NCBI GenBank assembly: GCA_018266075.1
Contig: JAFEBB010000057.1
Location: 1 to 46,807 of the forward strand
Direction of reading: 5' to 3'
Length of the DNA stretch: 46,807 nucleotides
Source: Deltaproteobacteria bacterium
Lineage (GTDB): Bacteria > Myxococcota > Myxococcia > Myxococcales > SZAS-1
Part shown: positions 8,512 through 18,037 of the stretch, in pieces
How positions within the stretch are numbered: position 1 is the first letter of the stretch
Layout of the letters: each line of letters begins with the position of its first letter
Program-made: the position numbers and the translations under genes
The notes under the pieces: generated by a model
The model's database searches: none
Told to the model about the DNA's origin: nothing
Seen by the model: the letters and a program-made list of their open reading frames with translations, nothing else

Positions 8512-11058
8512 ATGGCGCACCCCACCGACGACAAGAACTTCCGCCTGCCCGCGTCCGTGCGGCCCTCGCGCTACCAGGCCACGCTGACCATCGACCTCAA
8601 GGACAAGAAGTTCGCCGGGCACCAGTCGGTGGACATCGAGCTGCAGAAGCCCACGCGCGAGCTCGCGCTGCACGCCATCGAGCTCAACCTCTCGCAGGTG
8701 CACTTCCACGACAAGGCCGGCAAGCACACCGGCAAGGTGACCGTGAAGCCCGCGAGTGAGACGGTGCTGCTCTCGTTCGACGACGAGCTCGCCGCGGGTG
8801 AAGGCCGGCTCGAGGTGCACTGGACGGGCGCGTTCTGCGCGGGTTTGCGCGGGCTGTACGCGGCCGGCAGCGTGGCCGTGACCCAGTTCGAGGCCGCCGA
8901 CGCGCGCCGCGTGTTCCCCTGCTTCGACGAGCCCGCGTTCAAGGCGCGCTGGGCGCTGACGCTGAATGTTCCCCAGGGCGCGGTGGCGCTCTCCAACGGC
9001 GAGCAGCTCGATCGCCAGAGCACGGGCACGACGGACAAGGTCGTCTTCAAAGAGACGCCGCTCCTCTCGAGCTATCTCGTCGCGATGGCCGTGGGCGAGG
9101 TGGTGTCCACGCCGATGCAGCCGGTGCGTGAAGTGCCGACGCGGACCTGGTCCACGCCGGAGAAGAAGCACCTCGCCGCGTTCGGCCAGGACGTGGCCGT
9201 GAACGTGCTCCCGCGGCTCGAGGACTACTTCGGCCTTCCGTACGCGTTCGGGAAGCTCGACCAGATCGGCATCCCCGACTTCGAAGCCGGCGCGATGGAG
9301 AACGCGGGCCTCATCACCTACCGCGAGGTGGCGCTGCTGCTCGATCCAGCGACGGCTTCACTCCCTGTGAAGAAGCGCGTGGCCGAAGTCGTGACGCACG
9401 AGCTCGCGCACCAGTGGTTCGGCAACTGGGTCACGATGGTGTGGTGGGACGACCTCTGGCTGAACGAGGCGTTCGCGACGTGGATGGCCTACAAGATCGT
9501 CGACCAGTGGCACCCCGAGTGGCGGGTGTGGCTCGACTTCGACAACGGCAAGGCCGCCGCGCTCCAGCTCGACGCGCTCGCGTCCACCCATCCCGTGCGG
9601 CCGCCGGAGATCAAGAACGCCGCCGAGGCCACCGAGAGCTTCGACGCGATCACCTATGAAAAGGGCGGCGCGGTGCTGCGCATGATCGAGGGCTACCTCG
9701 GCGAGGCCCCGTTCCGCGATGGCATCCGGCTGTACATGAAGAAGTTCGCCCAGGCGAACGCGACGGCCGATGACTTGTGGAGCTCGCTGGGCGAGGCGTC
9801 GAAGCAGCCGGTGCTCGAGCTCGCGAACGCGTGGATTCGGCAGAGCGGTTATCCGCTCCTCTCTGCGAGCTTGAACGGCAAAGACCTGAGCCTCTCGCAG
9901 CGGCGCTTCTTCAGCGCGCCGGGCGCGAGCGGCAAGGAGCAGTGGCCGGTGCCGGTGGTGCTCAAGTTCGAGGACGCGCGCGGCGTGCGCGAGCAGCGCG
10001 TGCTCCTGCGCGGCGATCAGAGGATCGCGCTCGAGGCCGAGGGCGAGGTGAAGTGGCTCTGCGCCAACGCCGGCGCGACCGGCTTCTACCGCGTGGGCTA
10101 CGACGGCGCGCTGATGGCGAAGCTGGGGAAGAACCTGGCGAAGCTGTCGCCGGCCGAGAAGGTGTCGCTGCTCGCCGACGGCTGGGCGCTCGTTCGCGCG
10201 GGCAACGCGGAGATCGGCGCGTTCCTCGACTTCGCCCAGAGCTACGGCAACGAGACCGACTACGCCGTACTGGATGAGCTGGTGGCGCGGCTCTCGTCGA
10301 TCGAGCACCGGCTGGTGTCCGACGCGGACCGGCCCAAGCTGCAGCAGGTGGTGGCCAAGCTGCTGGGCAACCAGCTCGGCCAGGTGGGCTGGGATCCCAA
10401 GGCCGATGAGGACTCGGCGCCCCGTCTGCGACGCGCGGCCATCGTGCGCGCGCTGGGCGGCGTCGCGCGGGACGCGAAGGTCGTGGCCGAGGCCAGCGCC
10501 CGGCTCGATCGCTTCCTCGGCGGCGACAGCTCGGCCATCGAAGCGAACCTCCAGGACGGCGTGGTGGGAATGGCCGCCCGCGCCGGCGACGCCAAGCGCT
10601 TCGATCAGCTGCTCGCGAAGTACCGCGATGAGAAGGACCCCGCGTTCAAGCGGCGCTACCTGCTCTCGCTGACGGCCTTCGAAGACCCGGCCCTCGCCAA
10701 GCGCGCGGTGGAGATGGCGCTCGGCGAGACGGTGCCCCTTCAAGATTTGGCGTTCTTCATCGGCGGCCTGCTCGCCAACCGCGCGGCGCGCGAGCAGGCG
10801 TTCGCGCTCGTGACCACGCGCTGGGCCGAGATCGAGAAGAAGGGCGGCGGCGCGCCCATGTTGCTCCGCCGCGTGGTGGAGGCCGTGGGCGCCATGCCCG
10901 AGCGCCGGCACTACGAGGCGGCGAAGACGTTCTTCGAGGCCCACACCTCCGACGCCATCAAGATGGCCGTGGCCCAGACGCTCGAGCGGCTGGACCAGGA
11001 CACGGCGCTGCGCGACCGCTGCATGGCCCCGCTCTCGGCGTGGCTCGCCAAGGCGTGA
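8512..11058 (+). CDS. M1-family zinc aminopeptidase
   Basis: An 848-residue gluzincin aminopeptidase that releases N-terminal residues from peptides. The exopeptidase motif GAMEN is at residues 260-264. The zinc site is HELAH (296-300) with the distal Glu in WLNEAFATWM eighteen residues on. The C-terminal half is a helical ERAP1_C-like domain. The N-terminus FRLPASVRPSRYQATLTIDL is the usual M1 beginning without a signal peptide, so it is likely cytoplasmic. The ATG at 8512 is chosen because homologous sequence begins there; an upstream in-frame start adds 27 residues of unlikely sequence. It is closer to the Ape2/puromycin-sensitive type than to E. coli PepN. It has its own transcription unit after the terminator at 8425, and glpD follows 39 bp downstream. 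Confidence 0.96.
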   Translation: MAHPTDDKNFRLPASVRPSRYQATLTIDLKDKKFAGHQSVDIELQKPTRELALHAIELNLSQVHFHDKAGKHTGKVTVKPASETVLLSFDDELAAGEGRLEVHWTGAFCAGLRGLYAAGSVAVTQFEAADARRVFPCFDEPAFKARWALTLNVPQGAVALSNGEQLDRQSTGTTDKVVFKETPLLSSYLVAMAVGEVVSTPMQPVREVPTRTWSTPEKKHLAAFGQDVAVNVLPRLEDYFGLPYAFGKLDQIGIPDFEAGAMENAGLITYREVALLLDPATASLPVKKRVAEVVTHELAHQWFGNWVTMVWWDDLWLNEAFATWMAYKIVDQWHPEWRVWLDFDNGKAAALQLDALASTHPVRPPEIKNAAEATESFDAITYEKGGAVLRMIEGYLGEAPFRDGIRLYMKKFAQANATADDLWSSLGEASKQPVLELANAWIRQSGYPLLSASLNGKDLSLSQRRFFSAPGASGKEQWPVPVVLKFEDARGVREQRVLLRGDQRIALEAEGEVKWLCANAGATGFYRVGYDGALMAKLGKNLAKLSPAEKVSLLADGWALVRAGNAEIGAFLDFAQSYGNETDYAVLDELVARLSSIEHRLVSDADRPKLQQVVAKLLGNQLGQVGWDPKADEDSAPRLRRAAIVRALGGVARDAKVVAEASARLDRFLGGDSSAIEANLQDGVVGMAARAGDAKRFDQLLAKYRDEKDPAFKRRYLLSLTAFEDPALAKRAVEMALGETVPLQDLAFFIGGLLANRAAREQAFALVTTRWAEIEKKGGGAPMLLRRVVEAVGAMPERRHYEAAKTFFEAHTSDAIKMAVAQTLERLDQDTALRDRCMAPLSAWLAKA

Positions 11059-11097
11059 CCCTGGGTTAGGATGAGCGCTCGTTGAGGTGAATGACAC

Positions 11098-12768
11098 GTG
11101 GTCGCCGCGCCGCAGCTCCCGCAAACCGAAGCGCCGCTCTCGCTGACGCGCGCCGTCTCGCGGCTCGCGGATGACGCCTTCGACGTCGCGGTCGTCGGCG
11201 GCGGCATCTCCGGCGTGGCCATCGCCTACGAGGCGGCCGCGCGCGGGCTCAAGGTGGCGCTCGTCGAGCGCGGCGACTTCGCGGCCGGCACGACGACCGC
11301 GTCCACGAAGCTGATTCACGGCGGCGTCCGCTACCTCGAGTCGTACGAGTTCGGGCTGGTGCGCGAGGCGCTCCGCGAGCGTCGGATCCTGCTGAACATG
11401 GCGCCGCACCTGGTGAACACGGTGCCGTTCCTGATTCCGCACTACGTCCACGACAAGGTGGGCCTGCTCAAGCTCCACGCGGGCATGTTCGTGTACGACG
11501 TGCTCAGCTACGACAAGAACTGGAAGGCGCGCTCCGACAAGCACGTGCCGTGGCGCAAGAGCCTCTCCAAGTCGGGAATGCTCGCGCTCGAGCCGGGCCT
11601 CCGCGACGACGGCCTCACCGGCGGCGCGATGTATTACGACGGCCAGGTGCCCTCGCCCGCGCGCCTGACCATCGAGTTCGCCAAGAGCGCCGAAGCGCGC
11701 GGCGCGGCCATCGCCAACTACTGCGAGGTCGTGGGCGTGCAGCTCGAGGGCGGCAAGGTCACCGCGCTCGAGGTCCGCGACCTGCGCGAGAAGCGCGACG
11801 TCAAGCTGCGCGCGAAGGTCGTGGTCAACGCGGCGGGGCTCTGGGCCACGCGGATCATGGGGCTCTTGAAGCACGAGCCGTCGCGGAAGCTGGCGCCGTC
11901 GAAGGGCATCCACCTCATCACCCGGCCGCTCCTGCGCGATCACGCCGCCGTCTTCACCACCCGGGCCGGCCGCAAGCTGATGGTCATCCCCTGGCAAGGG
12001 AAGAGCCTCATCGGCACCACCGACGAGTTCTACCAAGGCAACCTCGAGCGCATCCGCTGCACGCGCGACGAGGTGGCGCGCATGGTGGCCGAGGTGAACG
12101 AGGTGCTCCCCTCTTCGAAGCTGCAAGTCGAAGAGGTGGACCGCGCCTACGCCGGCTGCCGGCCGCTCATCGCCAAGGAAGGTGTGAGCTCGCTGGACCT
12201 CTCGCGGCACTGGGAGATCGTCGACCACGCCCACGAGGGCGCAGGCGGCGTGTACAGCGTGGTTGGCGGCAAGCTCACCACCAGCCGCAGCGTGGCCATG
12301 CACGTCATCAACCGCGTGGAGCACCACCTCGGCCAGCGCGCGCCCAGCCCCACGCGCACCCTGCCCATCGGCGGCGGCGACATCGGCCCGCTCGTCGACG
12401 AGGTCTCCAGCCTGGAGAAGTCGCACGGCCTGCCGCACGACGTGGCCAATGGGCTGGTGCACGCGTACGGTTCGTCGGCGCCGCGGGTGCTGGCCGAGCA
12501 AGCGTCGAAGCCGGGCGCGCTCGACAAGCTCCGGCCCGACATGCCCTTCGTGCGCGCGCAGGTGCGGCACGCGGTGCAGCGGGAGATGGCCTTCCGCGTG
12601 TCGGACGTGGCCTTGCGCCGCATGGACCTGGGCAACCTGGGCGACCACGGCGCCGAGGGCGGAAAGATCGTCGCCGCCGAGCTGCAGAAGCTCCTCGGCT
12701 GGAGCGACGCCGAGCGGGAATCGCAGCTCGCGGAGTACCTCGACGAGCTCGCGATCGATGAGAAGTAG
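11098..12768 (+). CDS. glpD: Aerobic glycerol-3-phosphate dehydrogenase
   Basis: A 556-residue FAD enzyme oxidising sn-glycerol-3-phosphate to dihydroxyacetone phosphate at the membrane and passing electrons to quinone. The N-terminal dinucleotide site is FDVAVVGGGISGVAIAYEAA (about residues 28-47), followed by the GlpD signature TTTASTKLIHGGVRYLE. The C-terminal half shows CR.LIAKEG...DHAHEGAGGVYSVVGGKLTTSR. The start is GTG at 11098, fixed by GAGGTGA at 11084-11090; the ATG seven bases earlier is out of frame. It lies after the aminopeptidase and before a lipase gene. Glycerol released from lipids could feed it, although the lipase has its own promoter-like sequence. Confidence 0.96.
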   Translation: MVAAPQLPQTEAPLSLTRAVSRLADDAFDVAVVGGGISGVAIAYEAAARGLKVALVERGDFAAGTTTASTKLIHGGVRYLESYEFGLVREALRERRILLNMAPHLVNTVPFLIPHYVHDKVGLLKLHAGMFVYDVLSYDKNWKARSDKHVPWRKSLSKSGMLALEPGLRDDGLTGGAMYYDGQVPSPARLTIEFAKSAEARGAAIANYCEVVGVQLEGGKVTALEVRDLREKRDVKLRAKVVVNAAGLWATRIMGLLKHEPSRKLAPSKGIHLITRPLLRDHAAVFTTRAGRKLMVIPWQGKSLIGTTDEFYQGNLERIRCTRDEVARMVAEVNEVLPSSKLQVEEVDRAYAGCRPLIAKEGVSSLDLSRHWEIVDHAHEGAGGVYSVVGGKLTTSRSVAMHVINRVEHHLGQRAPSPTRTLPIGGGDIGPLVDEVSSLEKSHGLPHDVANGLVHAYGSSAPRVLAEQASKPGALDKLRPDMPFVRAQVRHAVQREMAFRVSDVALRRMDLGNLGDHGAEGGKIVAAELQKLLGWSDAERESQLAEYLDELAIDEK

Positions 12769-12832
12769 CGCGACGCGTCGACAACCGATCGAAAACGTCT
12801 TCTGCAAGTGTGCAGATTCTGTGTGATTCCGC

Positions 12833-12861
12833 TTGCGCGACACTGTTCGCTTGCGTAGAAC
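12833..12861 (+). promoter_or_regulatory. Candidate sigma-70-type promoter of the lipase-FadL unit
   Basis: TTGCGC (12833-12838) and TAGAAC (12856-12861) with 17-bp spacing, about 58 bp before the ATG at 12919. This is a better than average match for so GC-rich a region. Confidence 0.45.
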
Positions 12862-12918
12862 GCCACACGTTTGCCGCAGTTGGTCTCGGCGGCTCGATCA
12901 GCGAAAGGGGCGCTGCCC

Positions 12919-15900
12919 ATGAAGAAGCTGGCCCTCGTCGTGGCCCTCGTTGGCCTCGCGGCTTGCTCCAAGGACATTCCGCAGAATCCGCCGCCTACGG
13001 TCGTGGTGGCGAACTTCAACCCCGGCGCCAACCCACCGGTGGTGCCTGCGCCCAACGACCTCGCGGTCAATCCGGCCACGGGTCTGCTCAACGTGACCAC
13101 CGGCGTGACGCCGGCGGATCAGGAGTTCGAGCAGTACCTGAACTCCCTGAACGGCTTCCCCGCTGACACACCGGCGACCACCTCGTTCAACGCCGCGGTG
13201 AACCCGTCGACCATCACCAGCGACGACGTGCTCATCTACGACATCACCGGTGGCGCCAGCACCGCCACGGCCGTGAGCGGCGCCGCGCTGTCGTACGCCG
13301 ACGTGAGCGCCACAAGCCACGTGCTCAACATCGTTCCCCCGGGCGCGGCCTGGCTGCCGGGTCACACCTATATGGTGGCCCTCATCGGCTACTCGAGCGG
13401 CATCCAGGGCGCCAAGGGCGACCCGGTGGTTGCCGACCTCGCCTGGGCGCTGCTGCGCAGCACCAACCCGCTCGTCACCGGCTGTGACCCCACCGCGGCC
13501 ACCCCCGCGGGCTGCCAGGCCACCACGGCGCTCATCCCCTCTGACCTCCAGGATCCCGCGGCGCGCCTCGCCGACCAGGGCGCCACCGCCCAGCAGCTCG
13601 AGCTCCTGCGCCTGAAGTACGCGCCTGACCTCGACTTCCTCGACAGCCAGGGCCACCCCCGCAACACCGTCGCGCTGCTGTGGAGCTTCCGCATCGCCGA
13701 CCACATCGTGACGCCGGTCTTCCAGCTGGATCCGAACCCGTGCAACGTGCACATCCCTCTGCCGAACGACCTGGCCATCGACCCCACCACGCACCTGCTC
13801 AACGCGCCCGCCAACTGCCCGGGCCAGGGCCCCGCGGAGCAGGAGTTCACGGCCGACTACCTCGATCACCTCAACGGCTTCCCCACGGCGGCCGAGGGCT
13901 CGGCGCAGATCGTGGGCGGTCAGCTCGATCCCTCGACCGTCATCCTCGGGCCGAACAACGTGGTCTTCGCCGACCTCACCGCGGCCGCTGACCCCACGGG
14001 CGCCACGCCCGCGGCGGTGCCCTCCGCCATCCGCTACGACACCACCAACGGCATCACCTTCGATCCGCCGAACGGCACCAACGGCACCACGGTGGGCTGG
14101 CCGAAGGGCCACCAGTTCGCGGTCGCGCTCATGCCGGGCATCAAGGGCGCCCAGGGCGAGGAGCTGATCGCGAGCGATCAGTTCGCGTTCCTGCGCTCCA
14201 CCCAGCCGCTCGTCGATTGCGACCTCACCAACCCGGCCACCGACCCCAGCACCTGCCACTCCGCGGTGACCCTCGCGCCGATCAGCGACGCCCAGGCCGT
14301 TCAGCTCGAGCAGATCCGCCTCTCGCTGCAGCCCGCCTTCGCGGCGCTCGGCGTGGATCCCTCGCAGACCGCGGCGCTCTGGACCTTCACCATCTTCAGC
14401 AACCCGGAGCTGAGCTTCAACCTCGCGCTCGATCCGAACCAGGTGGTCGTGCCCTTCCCCTTCAGCGGCCGCGACCTGCCCACCAGCCTGGGCGACATCT
14501 TCGAGTGGTGGATCCCCCCCACCGACGGCGGCAACGGCCAGACGCACATGCCGGCGAGCACGCCGTTCGCCGACGCGCTCAACACCCAGGACGGCTTCTC
14601 CACCACGGCGCCCGTGGTGACCTCGTTCGGCGCCAGCTTCCCGCGCGACCTCACCGACAACGCCAACGTGGACCCGGCGAGCATCAACCCGACCACCGAC
14701 GCGGGCACCGCGTTCAACGTGGGCCTGGTGAACCTCTCGGGCACCAGCACGCCGGTGTTCAACTCCTGCGTGAACTGCGGCAAGGCCTCGGGCTTCACCC
14801 TGCTGCCCGACGGCGGCCAGGGCGTGGCCGCGGCCGAGCCGGAGCTGCTTCAGATCGTCCCCACGGTGCCGCTCGACGAGCAGACCACCTACGCGGGCTT
14901 CGTGACCATCACCCTCGCCGACACGGCCGGCGTGACGGTGGCCCCCGCTTCGGCCTTCTCGCTGATGCGCATGAAGAACCCCATCATCGACCCGGCCACC
15001 AACCTGCCCTCCATCCCGGCCATCGCGGCGGCGGCGGCGGCGGGCCAGCTCGGCCCCTGCCAGAGCTACCCGACCAACTGCCAGGCGGTGTCGCTGCTGC
15101 GCATCCTCGAGACGGTGCGCCAGGCGTACCAGGGCATGTTCGACACCCTCGACGCCGACGGCTACCCGCGCAGCAGCCTCGCGCTCGCGTGGGACTTCCA
15201 CACCATGAGCACCTGGTCGCAGCTGAACGCGCTGCACACGGTGCCGAGCAACCCGCTCATCGCCGCGGCCATCCCGCCCGCGCCGAACTTCGTGGCCCCC
15301 GCGCCCGCGGCGCTGCTGGGCGCGCTGCCCGCGCAGCTCAAGACCAACATCAACAAGGCCTTCGTGGGCTCGGTGAACACGCCGTTCCTGCTCCGTCAGG
15401 GCGCGAGCCGCCCGGCCCCGGGCACCTACGGCCCCATCGACCTCTCCAACCCCACGCCGCAGGCGATGCCCATCATCGTCTATGAGCCCACGGGCACCCC
15501 GCCCGCGAGCGGCTGGCCGGTGGCCATCTTCGGTCACGGGCTCACCAGCTCGAGCGTGAGCTCGGTGCTCCTCGCCAACGCGGTGAACGCCGCGGGCTAC
15601 GCGCTGCTCGCCTACGACGAGCCGTTCCACGGCGACCGCAGCTTCTGCGTGGGCTCGGCGCTCGCGACCGGCGCGCCGTCGGACGATGCCTCCTGCGCGG
15701 CGCCCACCGGCACCGCCACCTGCGATGAGTCGCCGACCTCGGCCAGCTATGGCCGCTGCGTGGCCGCGAGCCGCACCGTGGCCTGCGACGCCGCCAGCCT
15801 GCCGGCCAACACCCCCGCCGACGCCTTCTGCCAGGCGCAGAACCTGGGCAACTGCACCAACGACGGCACCGGCCTCACCTGCGAGGGCGCCCACCTCGCC

Positions 15901-16686
15901 ACCGACGCCAACGGCACGGCGCTCATCTCCGGCTGGAACTTCATCGACCTTCCCGGCCTGCCCAGCTACTTCTTCCTCAGCACGCGCGATCACTTCCGCC
16001 AGGCGGTGGTGGACGAGGCGCAGCTCGAGTCGATGCTGGCGCTGCCGGCGGCGACCACGGGCTCGCTCAACTTCTTCCTCGCGGCCGAGGGCGGCGACGC
16101 GCTCGACGGCAGCAACGTGGCCTACGTGGGCCAGAGCCTCGGCGGCATCCTGGGGACGCTCGAGACTTCTGCGAGCCCGCTGGTCGGTCACACGGTGCTC
16201 AACGTGGCCGGCGGCGATCTCACCCTGCTCCTCTCCAGCTCGCCCGGCCTGGCCCCGCTGCGCACGGGCCTGCAGACGGCGCTCTCGGCGCAGAACGTGA
16301 ACGTGGGCGACCCGTCGTACGACCAGTTCATCAACTTCGCTCAGTGGGTGATGGACCCGGCCGACCCGGTGAACGCCGCGGGCAACCTGGTGAACACCAT
16401 CACGCCCTCGCCGGCCAACCGCGCGGTGCTGGTGCAGTGGATCGATCAGGACCAGGTGGTGGTGAACCCGACCACCGCGAAGCTCCTGGCCTCGGCCAAC
16501 CGCGACCCGGCCAACCTGCTCGCCGCCGACACCGAGTACAGCCCGAGCGTGGCCGATGTCCCGCTGGCCCAGCGCCACGGCTTCCTGCTCAACGGCTACA
16601 CGGCCAGCGCGCCCGCGACCGAGGTGCCGGTCACGACTGCCGCGCAGACCGAGGCGGCCACCTGGATCGCCACGGGTACCAAGTAA
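12919..16686 (+). CDS. Large lipoprotein with repeated beta domains and a C-terminal alpha/beta-hydrolase (lipase/esterase)
   Basis: A 1255-residue lipoprotein (signal MKKLALVVALVGLAACSK, lipobox LAAC; ribosome site AAAGGGGCG). The first two thirds hold at least three related Ig-like/beta modules, each opening with a PNDLA(V/I)(N/D)P..G/HLLN or similar block, a LNGFP or QDGFS turn and DP(S)TI; this resembles the N-terminal region of the VolA-type surface lipases. The last third is an alpha/beta-hydrolase: oxyanion block FGHGLTSS (His 873), a YDEPFHGDR loop and the nucleophile elbow GQSLGG (Ser 1073). A late QRHGFLLN could supply the catalytic His. A Cys-rich insertion (about residues 910-1000) lies in the hydrolase. 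Inferred role: surface hydrolysis of exogenous lipid, with the adjacent FadL channel importing the products. Confidence 0.88.
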   Translation: MKKLALVVALVGLAACSKDIPQNPPPTVVVANFNPGANPPVVPAPNDLAVNPATGLLNVTTGVTPADQEFEQYLNSLNGFPADTPATTSFNAAVNPSTITSDDVLIYDITGGASTATAVSGAALSYADVSATSHVLNIVPPGAAWLPGHTYMVALIGYSSGIQGAKGDPVVADLAWALLRSTNPLVTGCDPTAATPAGCQATTALIPSDLQDPAARLADQGATAQQLELLRLKYAPDLDFLDSQGHPRNTVALLWSFRIADHIVTPVFQLDPNPCNVHIPLPNDLAIDPTTHLLNAPANCPGQGPAEQEFTADYLDHLNGFPTAAEGSAQIVGGQLDPSTVILGPNNVVFADLTAAADPTGATPAAVPSAIRYDTTNGITFDPPNGTNGTTVGWPKGHQFAVALMPGIKGAQGEELIASDQFAFLRSTQPLVDCDLTNPATDPSTCHSAVTLAPISDAQAVQLEQIRLSLQPAFAALGVDPSQTAALWTFTIFSNPELSFNLALDPNQVVVPFPFSGRDLPTSLGDIFEWWIPPTDGGNGQTHMPASTPFADALNTQDGFSTTAPVVTSFGASFPRDLTDNANVDPASINPTTDAGTAFNVGLVNLSGTSTPVFNSCVNCGKASGFTLLPDGGQGVAAAEPELLQIVPTVPLDEQTTYAGFVTITLADTAGVTVAPASAFSLMRMKNPIIDPATNLPSIPAIAAAAAAGQLGPCQSYPTNCQAVSLLRILETVRQAYQGMFDTLDADGYPRSSLALAWDFHTMSTWSQLNALHTVPSNPLIAAAIPPAPNFVAPAPAALLGALPAQLKTNINKAFVGSVNTPFLLRQGASRPAPGTYGPIDLSNPTPQAMPIIVYEPTGTPPASGWPVAIFGHGLTSSSVSSVLLANAVNAAGYALLAYDEPFHGDRSFCVGSALATGAPSDDASCAAPTGTATCDESPTSASYGRCVAASRTVACDAASLPANTPADAFCQAQNLGNCTNDGTGLTCEGAHLATDANGTALISGWNFIDLPGLPSYFFLSTRDHFRQAVVDEAQLESMLALPAATTGSLNFFLAAEGGDALDGSNVAYVGQSLGGILGTLETSASPLVGHTVLNVAGGDLTLLLSSSPGLAPLRTGLQTALSAQNVNVGDPSYDQFINFAQWVMDPADPVNAAGNLVNTITPSPANRAVLVQWIDQDQVVVNPTTAKLLASANRDPANLLAADTEYSPSVADVPLAQRHGFLLNGYTASAPATEVPVTTAAQTEAATWIATGTK

Positions 16687-16758
16687 CAACCACCGGCCGC
16701 CGGCCTGCGCCCTGCGCGCTCGCCGGCGGCGCAGCCTAGAGACTTTGGGAGGGTTCAC

Positions 16759-17973
16759 ATGAAGAAGCTCATCTCGGCTCTTGCGGCGGTGGTTGCGCTC
16801 GGGGCCACCAGCCAGGCCCACGCCGCGGGCTTCCAGCTCGACGTGGTCACGGCGCGCGGCACCGGCATGGCCGGCTCGATGACCGCGGCCGTCGATGACG
16901 CCTCGGCGTCGTTCTACAACCCGGCGGGTCTGGCGCGCGGTCAGTACTACGACCTCGAGGCCGGGTTGGCGCTGATCGTCCCCAGCTTCAGCTTCACGCC
17001 CGCGAGCGGTGGCCCGAGCACCAGCACCGACTCCGGGCCGGTGCCGCCGCCGGGCCTCTTCGCCGCGTGGGGCCCCACCGACGAGCTGGCGCTGGGCATC
17101 GGCGAGTTCACCAACTACGGCAACCACCTCTCGTGGCCGGAGTCGTTCCCGGGCCGCTACCTGATTCGCAGCATCTCGCTGCAGAACTTCACCCTCAACC
17201 CCACCGCGGCCTTCAAGATTGGCGACCGGGTGCGGGTGGGCATCGGCGTGCAGATCGTTCGCTCGATTGCCGAGCTCACCCAGGACATCAACTTCATCGA
17301 CAGCGTGGGCTCGGTGGACCTGGGCGCGGATACCTGGGGTGCCGGCGGCAACCTGGGCCTGCAGGTGGACATCATGCCCAAGCTGCTCACCTTCGGCGCG
17401 GCGTACCGCTCGCCGGTGGACCTGAACTTCACCAACGGCCTGGCTCACTTCAGCAACATTCCGATCGAGTTCGCCAACACCCTCAAGGACCAGCCGGGCA
17501 CGCTGGAGCTGGTGATGCCGCAGACGCTGCAGTTTGGTCTCTCGTCGCGGCCCATCGAGCCGCTGCTCCTCGACCTCGACGTCCAGTACACCGGCTGGCA
17601 GACCAACAGCGCCATCGTGCTGAGCTTCGAGGACCCGCAGCTCTCGCGCACGGAGCCCAAGAACTGGACCCACAGCTGGAACTACCGCATCGGCGCGGAG
17701 TACAAGATCACCCCGTCGATCACGGTGCGCGGCGGCCTGCTCATCGACCCCACGCCCTCCCCGACGGACACCGTGGGCCCGGATCTCCCGGACGCGAGCC
17801 GCGTGAACATCGCGCTCGGCGGTCGCTACACGTACAACGACTTCAAGTTCGACCTGGGCTACCAGCTGGTGTTGTTCTCGTCGGTCACCACCACCAACCC
17901 GGTGCTGCCCGGCGACTACAAGGGCCTGGCCAACGTGATCTCGCTGACCGTCTCGTACGGCAACCTCAAGTAG
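16759..17973 (+). CDS. FadL/OMPP1/TodX-family outer-membrane hydrophobe transporter
   Basis: A 404-residue outer-membrane beta-barrel with a signal peptide (MKKLISALAAVVALGATSQAHA). The mature protein starts AGFQLDVVTARGTGMAGSMTAAVDDASASFYNPAGLA, the family's N-terminal hatch with the NPA block. Alternating beta-strands fill the rest, and the C-terminus VISLTVSYGNLK is a closing strand. FadL proteins bring long-chain fatty acids or other hydrophobic molecules across the outer membrane by lateral diffusion. It follows the lipase by 72 bp with GGGAGG at 16748-16753, and is closed by a terminator; co-transcription with the lipase is likely. Confidence 0.93.
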   Translation: MKKLISALAAVVALGATSQAHAAGFQLDVVTARGTGMAGSMTAAVDDASASFYNPAGLARGQYYDLEAGLALIVPSFSFTPASGGPSTSTDSGPVPPPGLFAAWGPTDELALGIGEFTNYGNHLSWPESFPGRYLIRSISLQNFTLNPTAAFKIGDRVRVGIGVQIVRSIAELTQDINFIDSVGSVDLGADTWGAGGNLGLQVDIMPKLLTFGAAYRSPVDLNFTNGLAHFSNIPIEFANTLKDQPGTLELVMPQTLQFGLSSRPIEPLLLDLDVQYTGWQTNSAIVLSFEDPQLSRTEPKNWTHSWNYRIGAEYKITPSITVRGGLLIDPTPSPTDTVGPDLPDASRVNIALGGRYTYNDFKFDLGYQLVLFSSVTTTNPVLPGDYKGLANVISLTVSYGNLK

Positions 17974-17996
17974 CCGAGCCGGCAGAAAGCCATGGA

Positions 17997-18032
17997 CGCC
18001 CGATCGCGCGAGCGGTCGGGCGTTTCCATTTT
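17997..18032 (+). terminator. Rho-independent terminator after the FadL gene
   Basis: An 11-bp stem (17997-18007 with 18012-18022, one G-T pair) is closed by a GCGA tetraloop of GNRA type, followed by TTTCCATTTT. It separates the FadL gene from the convergent helicase. Confidence 0.85.
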
Positions 18033-18037
18033 CAGCG

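Noticed and set aside
9358-12843. 1161-codon minus-strand frame opposite the aminopeptidase and glpD
   Set aside because: An antisense shadow: the plus-strand genes have complete catalytic motifs, while this frame has none and a biased composition.
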